DNA from: Ilex aquifolium
Lineage: Eukaryota; Streptophyta; Magnoliopsida; Aquifoliales; Aquifoliaceae
Direction of reading: 5' to 3'
NCBI GenBank assembly: GCA_951799425.1
Contig: OX637406.1
Coordinates: forward strand, 24,856,390 to 24,920,389
DNA: 64,000 nucleotides
A program made the translations under genes and the position numbers. Below the pieces are notes generated by a model. It was not told the origin of the DNA, searched no databases, and worked only from the letters and a program-made list of their open reading frames with translations. Below, in pieces: positions 13,055 through 24,352 of the stretch (position 1 is its first letter; every line of letters begins with the position of its first letter).

Positions 13055-13445
13055 GGTATTGGGAATACTAGGGCAGCTTGTGGTTCATGGGGTCAAAACT
13101 TCTCTAGACCTCCGTCAGGATAACAAGGTAAAGGGATGTCGGGTGGTCGTGCGGCCAATGTCACCTGTTTCAAGTGTAGGATGGAAGGCCATATCTCTAG
13201 GAATTGTGGAATAGTGTCAACAAATGAAGTTCAACGATGTTATGAGTATGTTCAAATGGGACATTTGGTGTGTGAGTGTCCGTGTAAATTTGTTACATCG
13301 TTAGTGGGCAGTGTGAACCCTGGGGGAAAGAATGCACCAGTGGGCACTCAGAGAGAAGGAAAAAGGTTGGCTAGTACCTTGGGAACCCAGGAGTGGATAT
13401 TTGCTATCACACAATAAGATGCACATGTCTCTCCTAATGTGGTGA
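13055..13445 (+). pseudogene. gag: Gypsy gag C-terminus with zinc knuckles (fragment)
   Basis: The open stretch from about 13,136 encodes a nucleocapsid-like piece. The first knuckle, CFKCRMEGHISRNC, keeps the C-X2-C-X4-H-X4-C pattern. A second, CYEYVQMGHLVCEC, has lost its second cysteine (to Tyr). There is a stop at 13,415-13,417. Its 5' part is unreadable. It continues, after solo LTR A2, into the protease at 15,892. Family: Ty3/gypsy, chromovirus-like. Confidence 0.75.
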
Positions 13446-15886
13446 TGTAAAACCCGAGGAAATTTAAATTTTTGAGAAAAAGGGCAAAATGGTAAATTGC
13501 CACTATGGTACAAGCTGTAAACCTGAAATTTTCTAGAGCTCGGATGATGAAACGGACATCACCGTTGGATTCGTCTTGCGAAACCTAGTTACCCTGTCAA
13601 ATTTCATTGAATTCCGAGTTAGTCGGATTTTTCGCGTTTTACGAGGCGGTCGAACCTCGGGAGACCCAAAAAACGAGATTCTGAATAAAATTTTAAATTT
13701 TGGGAAATAAATGACGGCAATTTAAAATAAAAAATATTTTGAACTTGAATTGGAGCGAAATTTAATCGTTTCGAGGCTAAAACGGACCCGGGAAATAAGG
13801 GCCGTGTGGCGCATTGAGGGCCAAGTATTTAAAGGGTATTTAAAGGGGAGAAAATCAGATTTTCTCCCCATTTGTTCAGCCGATACACGTGAGAGGAAGA
13901 GAGGGAAAGAGCAAAGTTTTCTCCACCTTCTCTCTACGATCTACAACGATTGAGAGCTCAAATCAACTCGAGCCAAGAGAGAAAGTTGTTCTCCTCGCCA
14001 AGGACTACAAAACTATACCAAGAAGGTCGGGTTTGGGCGAAATTCGAGGAACGGGATTTTGGGAACCTAGGGCTTAGAGCTTGAATCGGGTCTTGGAGCT
14101 TCCTACGGTCGTTCCTTACGCTTCAAGAGGTAGGGTTTCTTCCTACTAAGGTTTATTCCAAACCTAGAATGTTTTAATGAAATGGGTAGGATGATAGGAT
14201 GTGTATCTCTTGCCTATTTGTTTGATTTGGGTGAAATGGTTATGGAATTGGGTAAAGATCAATTCTAATTGGATTGGTAATTAGAAGTTTCTAAATGAGA
14301 TTTCTAGAATTGGGTACATGAAATTAATCCAATGTGAATCTTGGGTTATATGGAATTGTGGGCATGTTATGTGTTTATGTATATGCCTTGAGGAATTTAA
14401 GATGTTGATAACATGATTATGTGACAACATGCTTGAAAATTGTTTTATGGAAATTATATGCTTATGATATGATTTTGCCATGAAGTGTGTGAAATGTGTT
14501 GTAAATGTTCATATGTTACTCATACCATATTGAACTTTGTATTATTGTTGCAATGGGACATCACATTGCATATGCACGGGAACATCACATTTAGTGGGTG
14601 TGTGTGCATGGTGGTTGTCTTCACCAAGTTTGGTGGACGACGAGTGGGCTCGGGTGATACGGGTCGATGACCTAGTCGAGTCTCACGGTTTGCATGGTTG
14701 TTAGGGTTGGGGTAGCAAGAAGGGCTAGACTATCCCTCGGGTGAGAGACCCGGTGATTGGATACGCACTCTGTTGGTATATGAGCCCATAAAGTGTGTCG
14801 GTGTACGCGGAACCGTTGGTGGAAGTCCATGAATTCCGTGTAGGTTGGGTGACCTTTGGTGTGAGTCCATGAACATCCACCCCTATAAAGACCCTAGAAT
14901 GAAATGTCATTTGATGTGCAACATAAATGACAGATTGGTACACATTGGCACTTGCATGTGTAGAGGAGCCGAGAAGGGCTCGGTTGATATGCATGAGTGG
15001 GTCTCACCTCATTCCATAGCATGGCATTGCAAATTCCATCATTGAATATATTTCCTTGCTTGGAATATTATGAATTGTTGATTTTGGCATGTGAACATTT
15101 CATATGCATTTAGGTTGGGGAGTAGCCTCATTAGGAGATACCCTATTGAGTGTGGCTCACCCTTTGTGGGAAAAACATTTCAGGTGCGGGGTTTACACCG
15201 GCGGACGGCTCCCATTTCGAGCCTCAAGGTTGAAGAAAGCCGACTTGTGGCCTTTATGGTTATTTTGTAAAGCTTTTGTAAGAATTCCATTTTGATATGT
15301 AAATATATGGAATCAATTGTAATAGAACTTGTACAAACCATGTTTTATATGGAAATCCTTGTCAAACATGTATTTGATGAATTGGGAAAGGTTTTGAATG
15401 GATTGGAAATGAAAAATGGTTGAAAATGGCAAAACTGGGCAGAGAGTACCGGTACTGGGTACCGGTACAGTATGGTACCGGTACTGTGTACCGGTACCCC
15501 ATTTCCAGTAGGTTAACAGTACCGGTACTGTGTACCGGTACATCGGGGTACCGGTACTGTGTACCGGTACGGTATGGTACCGGTACTGTGTACCGGTACA
15601 CTCTCCAAAATTTACTGATTTTTAAATTGCTTTTCCCTATTTTCAATCTATGTTTTCCCTTCCTCCAATGATGTAAATGGACTATAATGGAGTGTAAATC
15701 AAGGTGCGTTGGGTCTTGGTTAAACCAAATGAATAATTGATTTCAATTTACAGTTGTGGGTTATGATTCCGGTTAAAGGAATGTTTTTTTGACGTGGTGT
15801 CGGGTTTAAGGGACACTCACGGATACTTCCGCGGGTTGACGGTTGGTCGACGGTTATATAGGACCCCCGGAAATTGGGGCGTCACG
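13446..15886 (+). mobile_element. Solo LTR, family A copy 2
   Basis: It begins TGTAAAACCCGAGG and ends GGGGCGTCACG (the final CA has become CG). It is flanked by an exact GGTGA duplication at 13,441-13,445 and 15,887-15,891. Plus orientation, 2441 bp. It inserted between gag and protease of an older gypsy copy, and both halves of that element are visible on either side. It contains the conserved leader block and the AGAG/GTAGGG donor-like motif near 14,130. Confidence 0.92.
15446..15600. repeat. Palindrome cluster, GTACCGGTAC type (LTR A2)
   Basis: Eight GTACCGGTAC palindromes in doublets are linked by short spacers such as TGG, AGTATG and TGT. The cluster lies about 290-440 bp before the 3' end of the LTR, the same relative position as the shorter clusters in the young A element. 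Confidence 0.92.
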
Positions 15887-16600
15887 GGTGAAAGGTAAAA
15901 TTTCTATATTTGGTAGGAATTCACGCATCCTTATTGATTCTAGTTCTACCCATTCTTTTGTTGCATCTGCATTTCGCATGCATTGGAAACAACCCAAATA
16001 CACCCCTGGACTATTGCTTGTCTATCTCAAACACCAGTAGGTGAGGTGATGATGGTTGATGTTGTGTATAAAGGTTGTGTAATAAATATTGGTAATCAAA
16101 AATTATTGGTGGATTTGATTCCTCTTAATATTTGTGATTTTGATTTGATATTGGGGATGGATTGGTTATTTGCTTACCATGCCACGGTAGATTGCTTCAA
16201 AAAGGAAGTTGTTTTTCAGATGCTCGGTGAGCCTGAATTTAAATTCTGGGGTGATCAGAAGGTAACTCCCAATTTTCTTATATTAGCAATTAAGGCTTGA
16301 AATTTAATTCGAAAGGGGTGTCAAGGGTATCTAGCATACGTAAGGAATACTAGTAAAGACAAGGTGAAACCAACTGACGTGCTGGTGATTAAGGAATTTT
16401 TGGATGTGTTTCTAGATGAGTTACCAAGTTTACCACCTGACAGGGAGGTTGAGTTTGTGATTGAGTTAATACTCGAAATCGTACCTATCTCCATCATCCC
16501 ATACCGGATGGCACCGACCGAGTTGAAGCAGTTAAAAGAGCAGTTGCTAGACCTGTTGAACCGAGGTTTTATACAACCTAGTGTTTCACCGTGGGGTTGA
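15887..16600 (+). pseudogene. pol: Gypsy protease and RT N-terminus (fragment)
   Basis: The reading frame shows a retropepsin-like region, LIDSSSTHSFVA, where the active-site DSG has become DSS. This is followed by the typical CDFDLILGMDWL. After a frame break and a stop near 16,300 comes the linker and start of RT, with FLDVFLDELPSLPPDREVEF and YRMAPTELKQLKEQL, ending at SVSPWG where homology stops abruptly at about 16,598. The catalytic RT core is absent. It is the continuation of the gag fragment at 13.1 kb. Confidence 0.82.
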
Positions 16601-16603
16601 TGT

Positions 16604-17488
16604 CAAAAAGGGGAGAAATATTGCAATGATATAATATTCATTTGACATTGTAAATGTGCATATTTAAGTAAGAACATAAATTATATGCATCGTTGCAATA
16701 GTGTATTTGTCAACAACTAAAAAAGGGGAGAATATTGACCTTATGCTTGGTTAAGCAAAGTTTTGATGATAACAAAGAATCCAGATTTTCAATCATCTTC
16801 GTGTGAGTTTGATTGTAAAGTGTTGTACAAGGTTGATGAGAAAACTTAGATGAGCAATGTGTTAAACCAGATTGCTTAAACGAATGATTGAAGATGCAAA
16901 GAAATAATGAGAATGAGCATGACTAAATGTGTTGATTGAAGATGAGAAGATACAACTACATGAAGAGAATGTGCATTACTAAAGTAGTTGATTGATGCGA
17001 CTACGTGAAGAGAATGTGCATTACTAAAGTAGTTAATTGAAGATGAAGAATTAGATGGATTGAGCATAAGAAGATTAAGCAACAACCTCATCGGTTTGAT
17101 GGTTATAAGAGGAGAATTTGAAGAGGTTAATGATCATTGTTATATAATCCCTATTCACATTGGAAAGGTAATTATGGTAGTTGAAAATAAGAGTTGAAGA
17201 ATTAAGGCAAAGAAGTGAAAGAAACAAGCCGATAAAGAAGAATGTTCAAATAAATCAATTTAGCATAGTCTCGGTAATGTGGGAATAACTTTGGATACAA
17301 ATGTCCTACTGACTTGATTCTAGTGTGGCTGAAAATAATACTTCAAGATCTATAAGTTTGTGTGAAATATAAATTTTATGATTTGAATATATTCGAAGTG
17401 AAAAATGGCATGAAAATTGAAGGTAATGCATTAATGCTAACAATCAGGAAAATCAAACATTTGCTCGGTATTTGGAACATAAATTTGT
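16604..17488 (+). mobile_element. Copia (Sirevirus-like) 3' end with polypurine tracts and partial LTR
   Basis: Two copies of a polypurine tract, AAAAAGGGGAGAAATATTG at about 16,606 and AAAAAAGGGGAGAATATTGA at about 16,719, precede GCTTGGTTAAGCAAAG and TTTTGATGATAACAAAG. That is the usual junction of plant Sirevirus-type Ty1/copia elements, which have several PPT copies. No coding sequence remains. The LTR is cut at 17,493 by the old A element. The family call is from recall of these motifs. Confidence 0.5.
16955..17044 (+). repeat. 45-bp tandem duplication
   Basis: The unit containing GAAGAGAATGTGCATTACTA occurs twice, starting at 16,955 and 17,000, with three or four differences, inside the copia-like LTR remnant. 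Confidence 0.8.
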
Positions 17489-17493
17489 ACTTC

Positions 17494-20217
17494 TGTGACA
17501 CCCCAAAATCTGGGGGTCCTTTCTCAAATGGTTGATCACCCATTAACCCGCGAAAGTATACCCGTGAGTACTGCATATCCCGAAACCACGTCGTTACACC
17601 CCATTCACCGAGATCATAACCAAAACAAATTTTGGGCAGAGTCTCCCTTATACTAGAGCACTACCCAACGCATAACATGTACACATATCCATCACATGAC
17701 CATTCCAAGTTCCAAACCCCAGTAATTCGGGCTTTTTATTATCCATTTACATCGTCCGTAGGGGTCATTCAAAGAGTGAATGCTCCGCAGTGTTATATTT
17801 TAAAATTTCAAATTTTGGGACGAGGTACAGGCACCTCTGATACATGGTACCGGTACCTGGGCCTTCTATTTGTCATGTACCGGTACCTATATACACTGGT
17901 ACCGGTACCTAAGCCCACTGTTTTCTAGGTACTGGTACGTATGTGTCTTGGTACAGGTACTTGAGTCCACTGTCCATCGGAGTACCAGTACTTGGTGCCT
18001 AGGTACCGATACCTAAGCCCACTGAAATCTAGGTACTAATGTCTATGAGTTTAGGTACCAGTACCTGTGTCATCCGACAACGTACTACCGGTACTTAATC
18101 ACTTAGGTATCGATATCTAAGCCCAAATTTTCTCCAAATCTTTCCGATCTTCAACTCTAAACCATTCAAACTCATACCATAATAATCCATTCATTCATTT
18201 ACATGAAAAACATTGTCCAAAAGAGTTCATTACATGTCTCATTTATACAATTTTACAAGTTCAATGCAACTCACATATTTGATTACAAAACTACAATTTT
18301 CCAAAAAGCCACAATCCAGCTCCTTCATCAACAAGGACCCAAGTGAGGGCCGTCAACCGGCGCTTGTCCAGTACCTGAAATGTATTCTCCATAAAGGGTG
18401 ACTCACACTCAATACAGTATCTCCTAAGGATGCTACTCCCCAACCCAGATGCATATGAAATGTTCATATGCAATTCATCAAACAAACATCCATTCATAAA
18501 TATACAATTCATAAATGAATACCACAATATCATGTCATGTCATGAGATTAAACTCACATATGCAATGCAACCCGAGCCCTCCACCGGCTCCCATAACACA
18601 TCCAATGCCATGCGTATGCATCCGGGCATTCCAAGCCTCTACCATAAATGTTGAACATTCAATGACCATTTTATAAATCCCGGGTCTCTCTTGGGGTGGG
18701 TATTTATGGACTTCCACCAATGGGTACCCAACCGACACGGCTTCTATGGACTTCCACCAATGGCTCTAAGTACACCGACACACTTTATGGAGTCAATACC
18801 AACAGGAGTGCGTATCCGAAGTTACCGGGTCTTGCACCCGAGGGAGAATCTAGCCCTTCTTACTAACCCCAACCATTGTTTTCAATGCAACCCATGCGAC
18901 TCAATCAAACCCAGGCCCTACTTTCCCGAGCCCACGTATCAACCCACCAAGGATGGTGTTTAATCAAACCATGCACACACACCCACACTCAAGTCAACTG
19001 CCTACGAATGTGATGCTACCCCTGCATATGTAAATATAATGAACAATTGCATTTCATATCACTATGCAATAAATTTTTCAATTGCAATTACAATAGCATG
19101 TTCATCATATCATAAGCATAATATGAACACATTCCATCTCCACAACCATTTCTAATTTCTCAATGTACATTATATCATAAAGCATATAATTACATTCCAC
19201 AATCTCTCCAAAACATGTTATACCATTTTCATTCAAATAACACACTTATTCATTCATAGGAATTTTATCAAACACCTATAAGGTACAAATATTATGTAAA
19301 CACATAACATGCCCAAATCAACACAATTCCATATGAAAATCCCAATCAAGCAATTTCATCAAACCCATTCATACAAGAATTGATTTTAGCATTTTCCTAT
19401 ACCCATTTTCATACTTCAAGAATCCTATATATGTGTTATACATGAGATTTCATCTCTAAACCCTACCCATTTCATATTTCAACCATAGGTTGGAAATAAA
19501 TCTAGTTAGGAAAGGAACTCTACCTCTTGTAGCGTAAATATACGTGGAAGAAACTCCCAAGACCCAAATCAAGCCTTAAAGCTTCTCTCCCAAAAATTCC
19601 ATCTTCAATATTGTGGTGAAACCCGCGTTCTTTGGTATGTACGGGAAGCTCTCGTCACGTAGAACAACTTTGCCTCTTGGCCCGGAGTGATCCGACAATC
19701 GGATTGCCATAGATCGGAAGGAGAACGTAGGAGAAACCTTGGATTTCTCTCTCTTCTTCCTCTCTTTCTCTTTTCTAGAAATGCTAAAGTAAATGGGGAG
19801 AAATTTGGATTTTTTGCCCCTATATATACTCCCCAAATGCTTGGCTCTCATTAAGCCACACGTCCCGAATTTTCTTATCTGATTTCATCCCGAATCAATT
19901 AAATTTCGTCTCGTGTTATGTTAAGTACATTTTTATGGAACTAACTTGAAATTATTTTTTGGGTTCTGCGACTAAAATCTAACCGCGTTTATTTTGGTCG
20001 CGCGACGCCTGATCGCCCCCGTAAAACGTGAAAAATCCGACTATCTCAAAATTCGACGAAAATTGACTAAGTAGCTAGATTTTGTGATACGAATCCAACA
20101 GTGAGGTCTGTTTCGTCCTTTGAGTTCTAGAAAAATTCGAATTTCCCACCCGCACCGTAATGGTTAATTACCGTATTACCATTTTTTAATAAAATTTTAA
20201 TTTTTTCGGGTTTTATA
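17494..20217 (-). mobile_element. 3' LTR of the old A element
   Basis: It runs from TGTGACACCCC to a sense start seen as CGGGTTTTATA (one change from TTTTACA). It is 2724 bp with no insertion. Immediately beyond is the PPT, which shows that this is a 3' LTR and not a solo LTR. It preserves the uninterrupted sequence (ACATGAAAAACATTGTCCAA near 18,201-18,220) into which solo LTR A6 inserted in the partner LTR. Confidence 0.85.
17824..18115. repeat. Palindrome cluster, GGTACCGGTACC type (LTR of old A)
   Basis: About ten copies of GGTACCGGTACCT and decayed forms (for example GGTACTGGTACG and GGTATCGATATC), spaced 20-40 bp by segments such as AAGCCCACTG. The same series is found in the partner 5' LTR at 27,004-27,090 and 28,192-28,350, split there by the hAT-type element. 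Confidence 0.88.
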
Positions 20218-20310
20218 TTCTTCCCCCTTAAAAGAATTTTGTCCCCGAAATTACACACACACATGCACATATAACAACATACATATGCAATAAGTCATGT
20301 ACAATTACAT
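20218..20310 (-). other. Polypurine tract and 3' end of the old A interior
   Basis: Read on the minus strand, GGGGACAAAATTC and TTTTAAGGGGGAAGAA directly precede the LTR start, the same as the PPT of the young A element (AAGGGGGGAAGAA). Homology to that element extends to about 20,310, where the Athila-like fragment begins. Confidence 0.8.
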
Positions 20311-22194
20311 GTCTTTTTGTTGCATTGAGGACAATGTCTAGTTCAAGTTGGGGGGTGAGGTGCACCATTTGTATGATACACCAATTTTTGTTGATTTGTT
20401 GACAATTCCATTTTGTGGTAAAATGCACCATTCACATATTCTATCAATTTTTGTATAGAATAGTTGGAAATATGTTTAAAAAAATTAAATTTTGTGGAAA
20501 ATATCTGAATGTTGAACCATATTCCCTTATTCAAATTGTTATGGGGTCAGTGATAGCTTGATCTTCGTTTTGAACTTTGAACACATCAGCACGTCATAGA
20601 AGTTTATCTTATGCCTGAGTAGCACATATGTGTTTTCTTTCGAACTCAACCATAGTGCACCTTGAATGTATAATTTCGGCAATTTACTGATTGGATCCAC
20701 ATTTTAGAACTTGACATACATTGTGGAGATGAAGTAAGTACCCATGTGAGCTTTAGTGTCAATCTTTGTTGGAGGGAACTTACATTTACTCAAAGGAACA
20801 ATTTTTAAAATTTAAAATCTGTTTAATAATCTCATTATGCTTCCTTTGGTTAGAGTGCATATGGATAGTTGATTAATTTTGCCTTAAAATGCCAATATGC
20901 CTCCCCATGCTTACTAGAGATGATCTTAGGCCATCTTTGAATTGCATTGAGCCTTAGCCTTTTTCTTGTGAAAAATTTATCCCTAGTGTTGTGATTGAGC
21001 CTTAATTAGAAATTTGTTTCCATGCCATATGTTTTACCAAGCCAGTGCAAAATGATTACAATTACCACACCTTAGTTTTTTCTGAGACTAACCGTGATTA
21101 ATCATGAAGAAAGGAAATGTGGTGAGAAAATCCAAAAAGGGATTAATGGCGCTAAATTCAAAATTTTGAATGAGAAAGAAGAGAAAAATCCAAGAAAAAA
21201 GTAGAAAAAGGGGGTTGACAATGAAAAGAAAAGAAAAATGTTGAGAAAATAAGGAAAAAAGAGACATAAAGTTGACGTGAAGATGTAAGCTGAAAATTCT
21301 ACAAAAAATGTGATTTTTTATAATAAAGGTCTTGCCCTCAGAATAACCCTTTTTGTCTCCATCTGTCCTTCATTTCACTCAACTCAACTATCACCCCAAG
21401 GCCTCATTACAACCCATGAAACCCCTAAATGATCTAGAGAAAGTATGGTGAGAGCACAATTTAAATGAAAAGAAAAGTTGGCTTTGCTATCTAGTGCCCT
21501 AACATTCCATTCATGAGATTATGCCAAGCTCGTTTCAATTGTTATGCATGCACATCATTTTTGGATTATATGTGAGCATTTCGGTTTGTACACAAGATTC
21601 CATCTCACATATACACATGGAGAGCATGTCAGGATAATCATGAGTTATTCATCTTTGAGAGAAACCCTTGGTGAGAATCGTATCAAAGCTAAAATTGAAT
21701 AGCCTAGTGAATGTGGATCCCGTTGAGTAAATGTTTAAATTGCATGTTCATTTTACACACACACGAGTTTTGAAAGGAAATTCCTAGGTGTATACTCTAG
21801 AATAGCATTTAAAGCTATGATGAAACTCATGTGTGATAAGTTCAGGAATTTGAAAAGTTGTGTCAGGCGACCCAGAGCTAGTAGGATAAGGGAATATTGC
21901 TCAAATTTTAGATATGGGAAAGAAAGAGGAATATCCTTTTTACTTTAGTTTGTGCTTTACATATTGGGTGTTCATTTTGTTGAATTTAGAATTCCATGTC
22001 ATGTGTTTTGAAAGCACAAAGACTCAAATCGCATTGCAATTTTGTAAATGAATTTGGGCATAGTCATACAGTTTGGTTCACTAGCATGGATCGTATTTTT
22101 GGGTATTCAAGTTAGGAAATAGGTCATTAGAATGCCTTGGAGTCGAATAAACTGGGAGTGAGAATGAGAAAATAGGAATTTTTTGCAAAAAGTT

Positions 22195-22410
22195 TAGCCA
22201 GCTACTGGTAGAAAACTCATGACCTACCGGTAGCTCGTAGCAAAATGGTTGGAACAACAAAAGGGGAAGCTACAGGTAGAATACTCAAGACCTACCGGTA
22301 GCAATTTTCTAGAAGGGTAATCTACCGGTAGAAGAATGACTACCTACCGGTAGCAGTTTTCTAGAATTGTCAGCTACTGGTAGTAGACTCACGAGCTACC
22401 AGTTGCTCGT
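22195..22410. repeat. Palindrome cluster, CTACCGGTAG type
   Basis: Six or more CTACCGGTAG or one-mismatch copies (for example CTACTGGTAG and CTACCAGTTG) are spaced 15-25 bp by segments like AAGACTCACGAC. The cluster lies just upstream of the ORF3 remnant. A matching cluster lies in the following LTR at 24,575-24,760. Confidence 0.85.
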
Positions 22411-22577
22411 GCCCAGAATCTCAAAAACGAGGGTTTTAAAACCAATTTTTTTGGAAAACACTTCATCTCCTTCATTGATCTCTCCCTTAAAAACATTTTT
22501 TCCTCTCTCAAAACGCTCCAAACATTCAAAGAAACCCTGGGCATCCGTCAAATCCATCAATTTTCTCCCTCAAGTTC

Positions 22578-24039
22578 TTGATTCCCTGTGATTCCCCATC
22601 ATTTCCTCAAATTCTTTTCCCCCAAAAACCCTCTTTTCTCCATAAAGCATCACCAATTCCACCTAAAGCCATGATCTCCACTCAAAGCTCGGGTTTTTGC
22701 ACAATGGCTAGAATGGGTAAGTCTCCACTTTCATCTTTTGGCCTTTTTGAGTTGTTTTGGGGGTGGTTGTTGTCGTTCCTTGCCCTAGGGGCATTTTTTA
22801 TTGTGATGGCCAGCACTAAACAGACGGGCCCTGTCTCACCACCTCAAGCGGGATTCAGGTCCTACAAGAGGGTTGAAGAGCCAGGCGCCAGCGGTGGGGA
22901 ACAAAGGAAGAAAAAGAGGAATGACATCGCATAGAGAGCATTAAAGATAAGAGTTTGACGTACGAGCAGCAAATGGATAGGCCCACCCCGGGCAACACGA
23001 TGACATTAGGGCCTTGGCCTACACGTTTGGTTCAAGGCGGTGGAGGGGTTATGTGCTTCCCCTTTGTCAGGAATTTTACCAGAGTTTGGGAATGGCAAAT
23101 GAAGATATGTGTCTGTTGAAGACAAATGTGAGGGGGAAGGTGATTGAGGTCACCCCGGCAGTCATCGCTAATGTATTACAGTATCAGAGGCCTGCTACCA
23201 ACACCCATGTTTTCCTTATAACATCCCAGGGAAGAAATCACTCCAAGAGTATGCTAGCCTGATGTATGAGGACCCTGCACAGTTCAATGGGAAGATTCAA
23301 GTTGGGGTACTCAAGCATTCCTATGGGGTGATGAATAAAGTACTACATTACAATTTTTTGCCTCGGGGTGCGGAGAAGATATTGGGGGAGTAGAAATTAA
23401 CCCTCCTCTATGCATTCATAGTTGGCACTAGGATGGACATAGCCTTAATGATCTGGGAGGTGATGAAGGACTATGCCCAGGCAATGAAGCCGAGGGCCAA
23501 CCTTCCTTACACCCACCTTGTCACAAAGATGTGTCGTCATGCCAAGATTAAGGGCATCTCCACTGACATGAGACTACCCCCAGAATTTGGCCCCATAGGC
23601 AAGCTGAGCAGCATGGAGAGGACGGCCATGATGGGAGGGTCTGCACAAAGAGAAGAGAGAGCTAGGCCATCTAGGGTCGAGCCACCTACAGCTAGACTAT
23701 CCATAGTCGGGTCATCTACTGCTGCTCCGCCTCTGATGGTCTCTTAGTGTCTAGCTAGGATCGAGGGGAGGTTGGATGACTTCGAGGGGACTATACAGCT
23801 GCTGAAGTAGATGGTCACCAAGATCTTTGAGAGGACTTTCCCAATAGAGCCTCTCCCTAAGATGCCACCACCACCCGCCGCACCAGATTCCCATCATCAG
23901 CTCCGGGGACTAGTGCTGACCTCCGGGCGACTGCCCCCACCGGCTCGATTGTTGTAGAGGTGGGTGAGTCTGATGACGAGGAGGACGATGAGGATGAGGA
24001 GGACGATGAGGATGATGATGACGAGGAGGAGGATTAGAG
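22578..24039 (+). pseudogene. Athila-type ORF3 (env-like / plant transposon protein) remnant
   Basis: The first frame holds a hydrophobic stretch that could span a membrane (ELFWGWLLSFLALGAFFIVM, at about residues 61-80 of the first frame), then basic residues (KKKR). After frame breaks come VRGKVIEVTPAVIANVLQY, HYNFLPRGAEKILGE and LLYAFIVGTRMDIALMIWEV. These resemble the plant-transposon protein domain found in Athila-type ORFs (Pfam Transposase_32, from memory). The end is a strongly acidic tail encoded at 23,960-24,037. Several stops and frameshifts make it a pseudogene. An envelope role is only conjectured for the family. Confidence 0.6.
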
Positions 24040-24352
24040 AGAGTCTAATCTTGTTTTTGTGGTTGTATATATTGGGGAATAGTGGCCTAGGAGTAGTCGG
24101 CCTAATAGAAGAGTCCCTGGGAACACAAGCCATTTTGTGTTGAGTTCTTTCTACTGAATCTCACACATGTATGAATGAAAGAATCTCACTTTTTGATCTC
24201 ATTATGCCCCGAGTTTATTTACATAATTGCAATATGATTTGAGTATCTTGTTGATCCATGAATTTTCTAACATGAATGGAATTTTTATACCTGTAGTGTA
24301 ATTTTGAAATAATGTTTGCTAGGGACTAGTAAAGCTCAAGTTGGCGGTGTGA

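Noticed and set aside
13301..13513. Minus ORF across the gag fragment and LTR A2 boundary
   Set aside because: It crosses the TSD of a solo LTR, so it is an artefact.
20650..22190. Possible gene between the Athila-like PPT and ORF3
   Set aside because: No frame stays open and no motif is seen. It looks like the untranslated spacer before ORF3.
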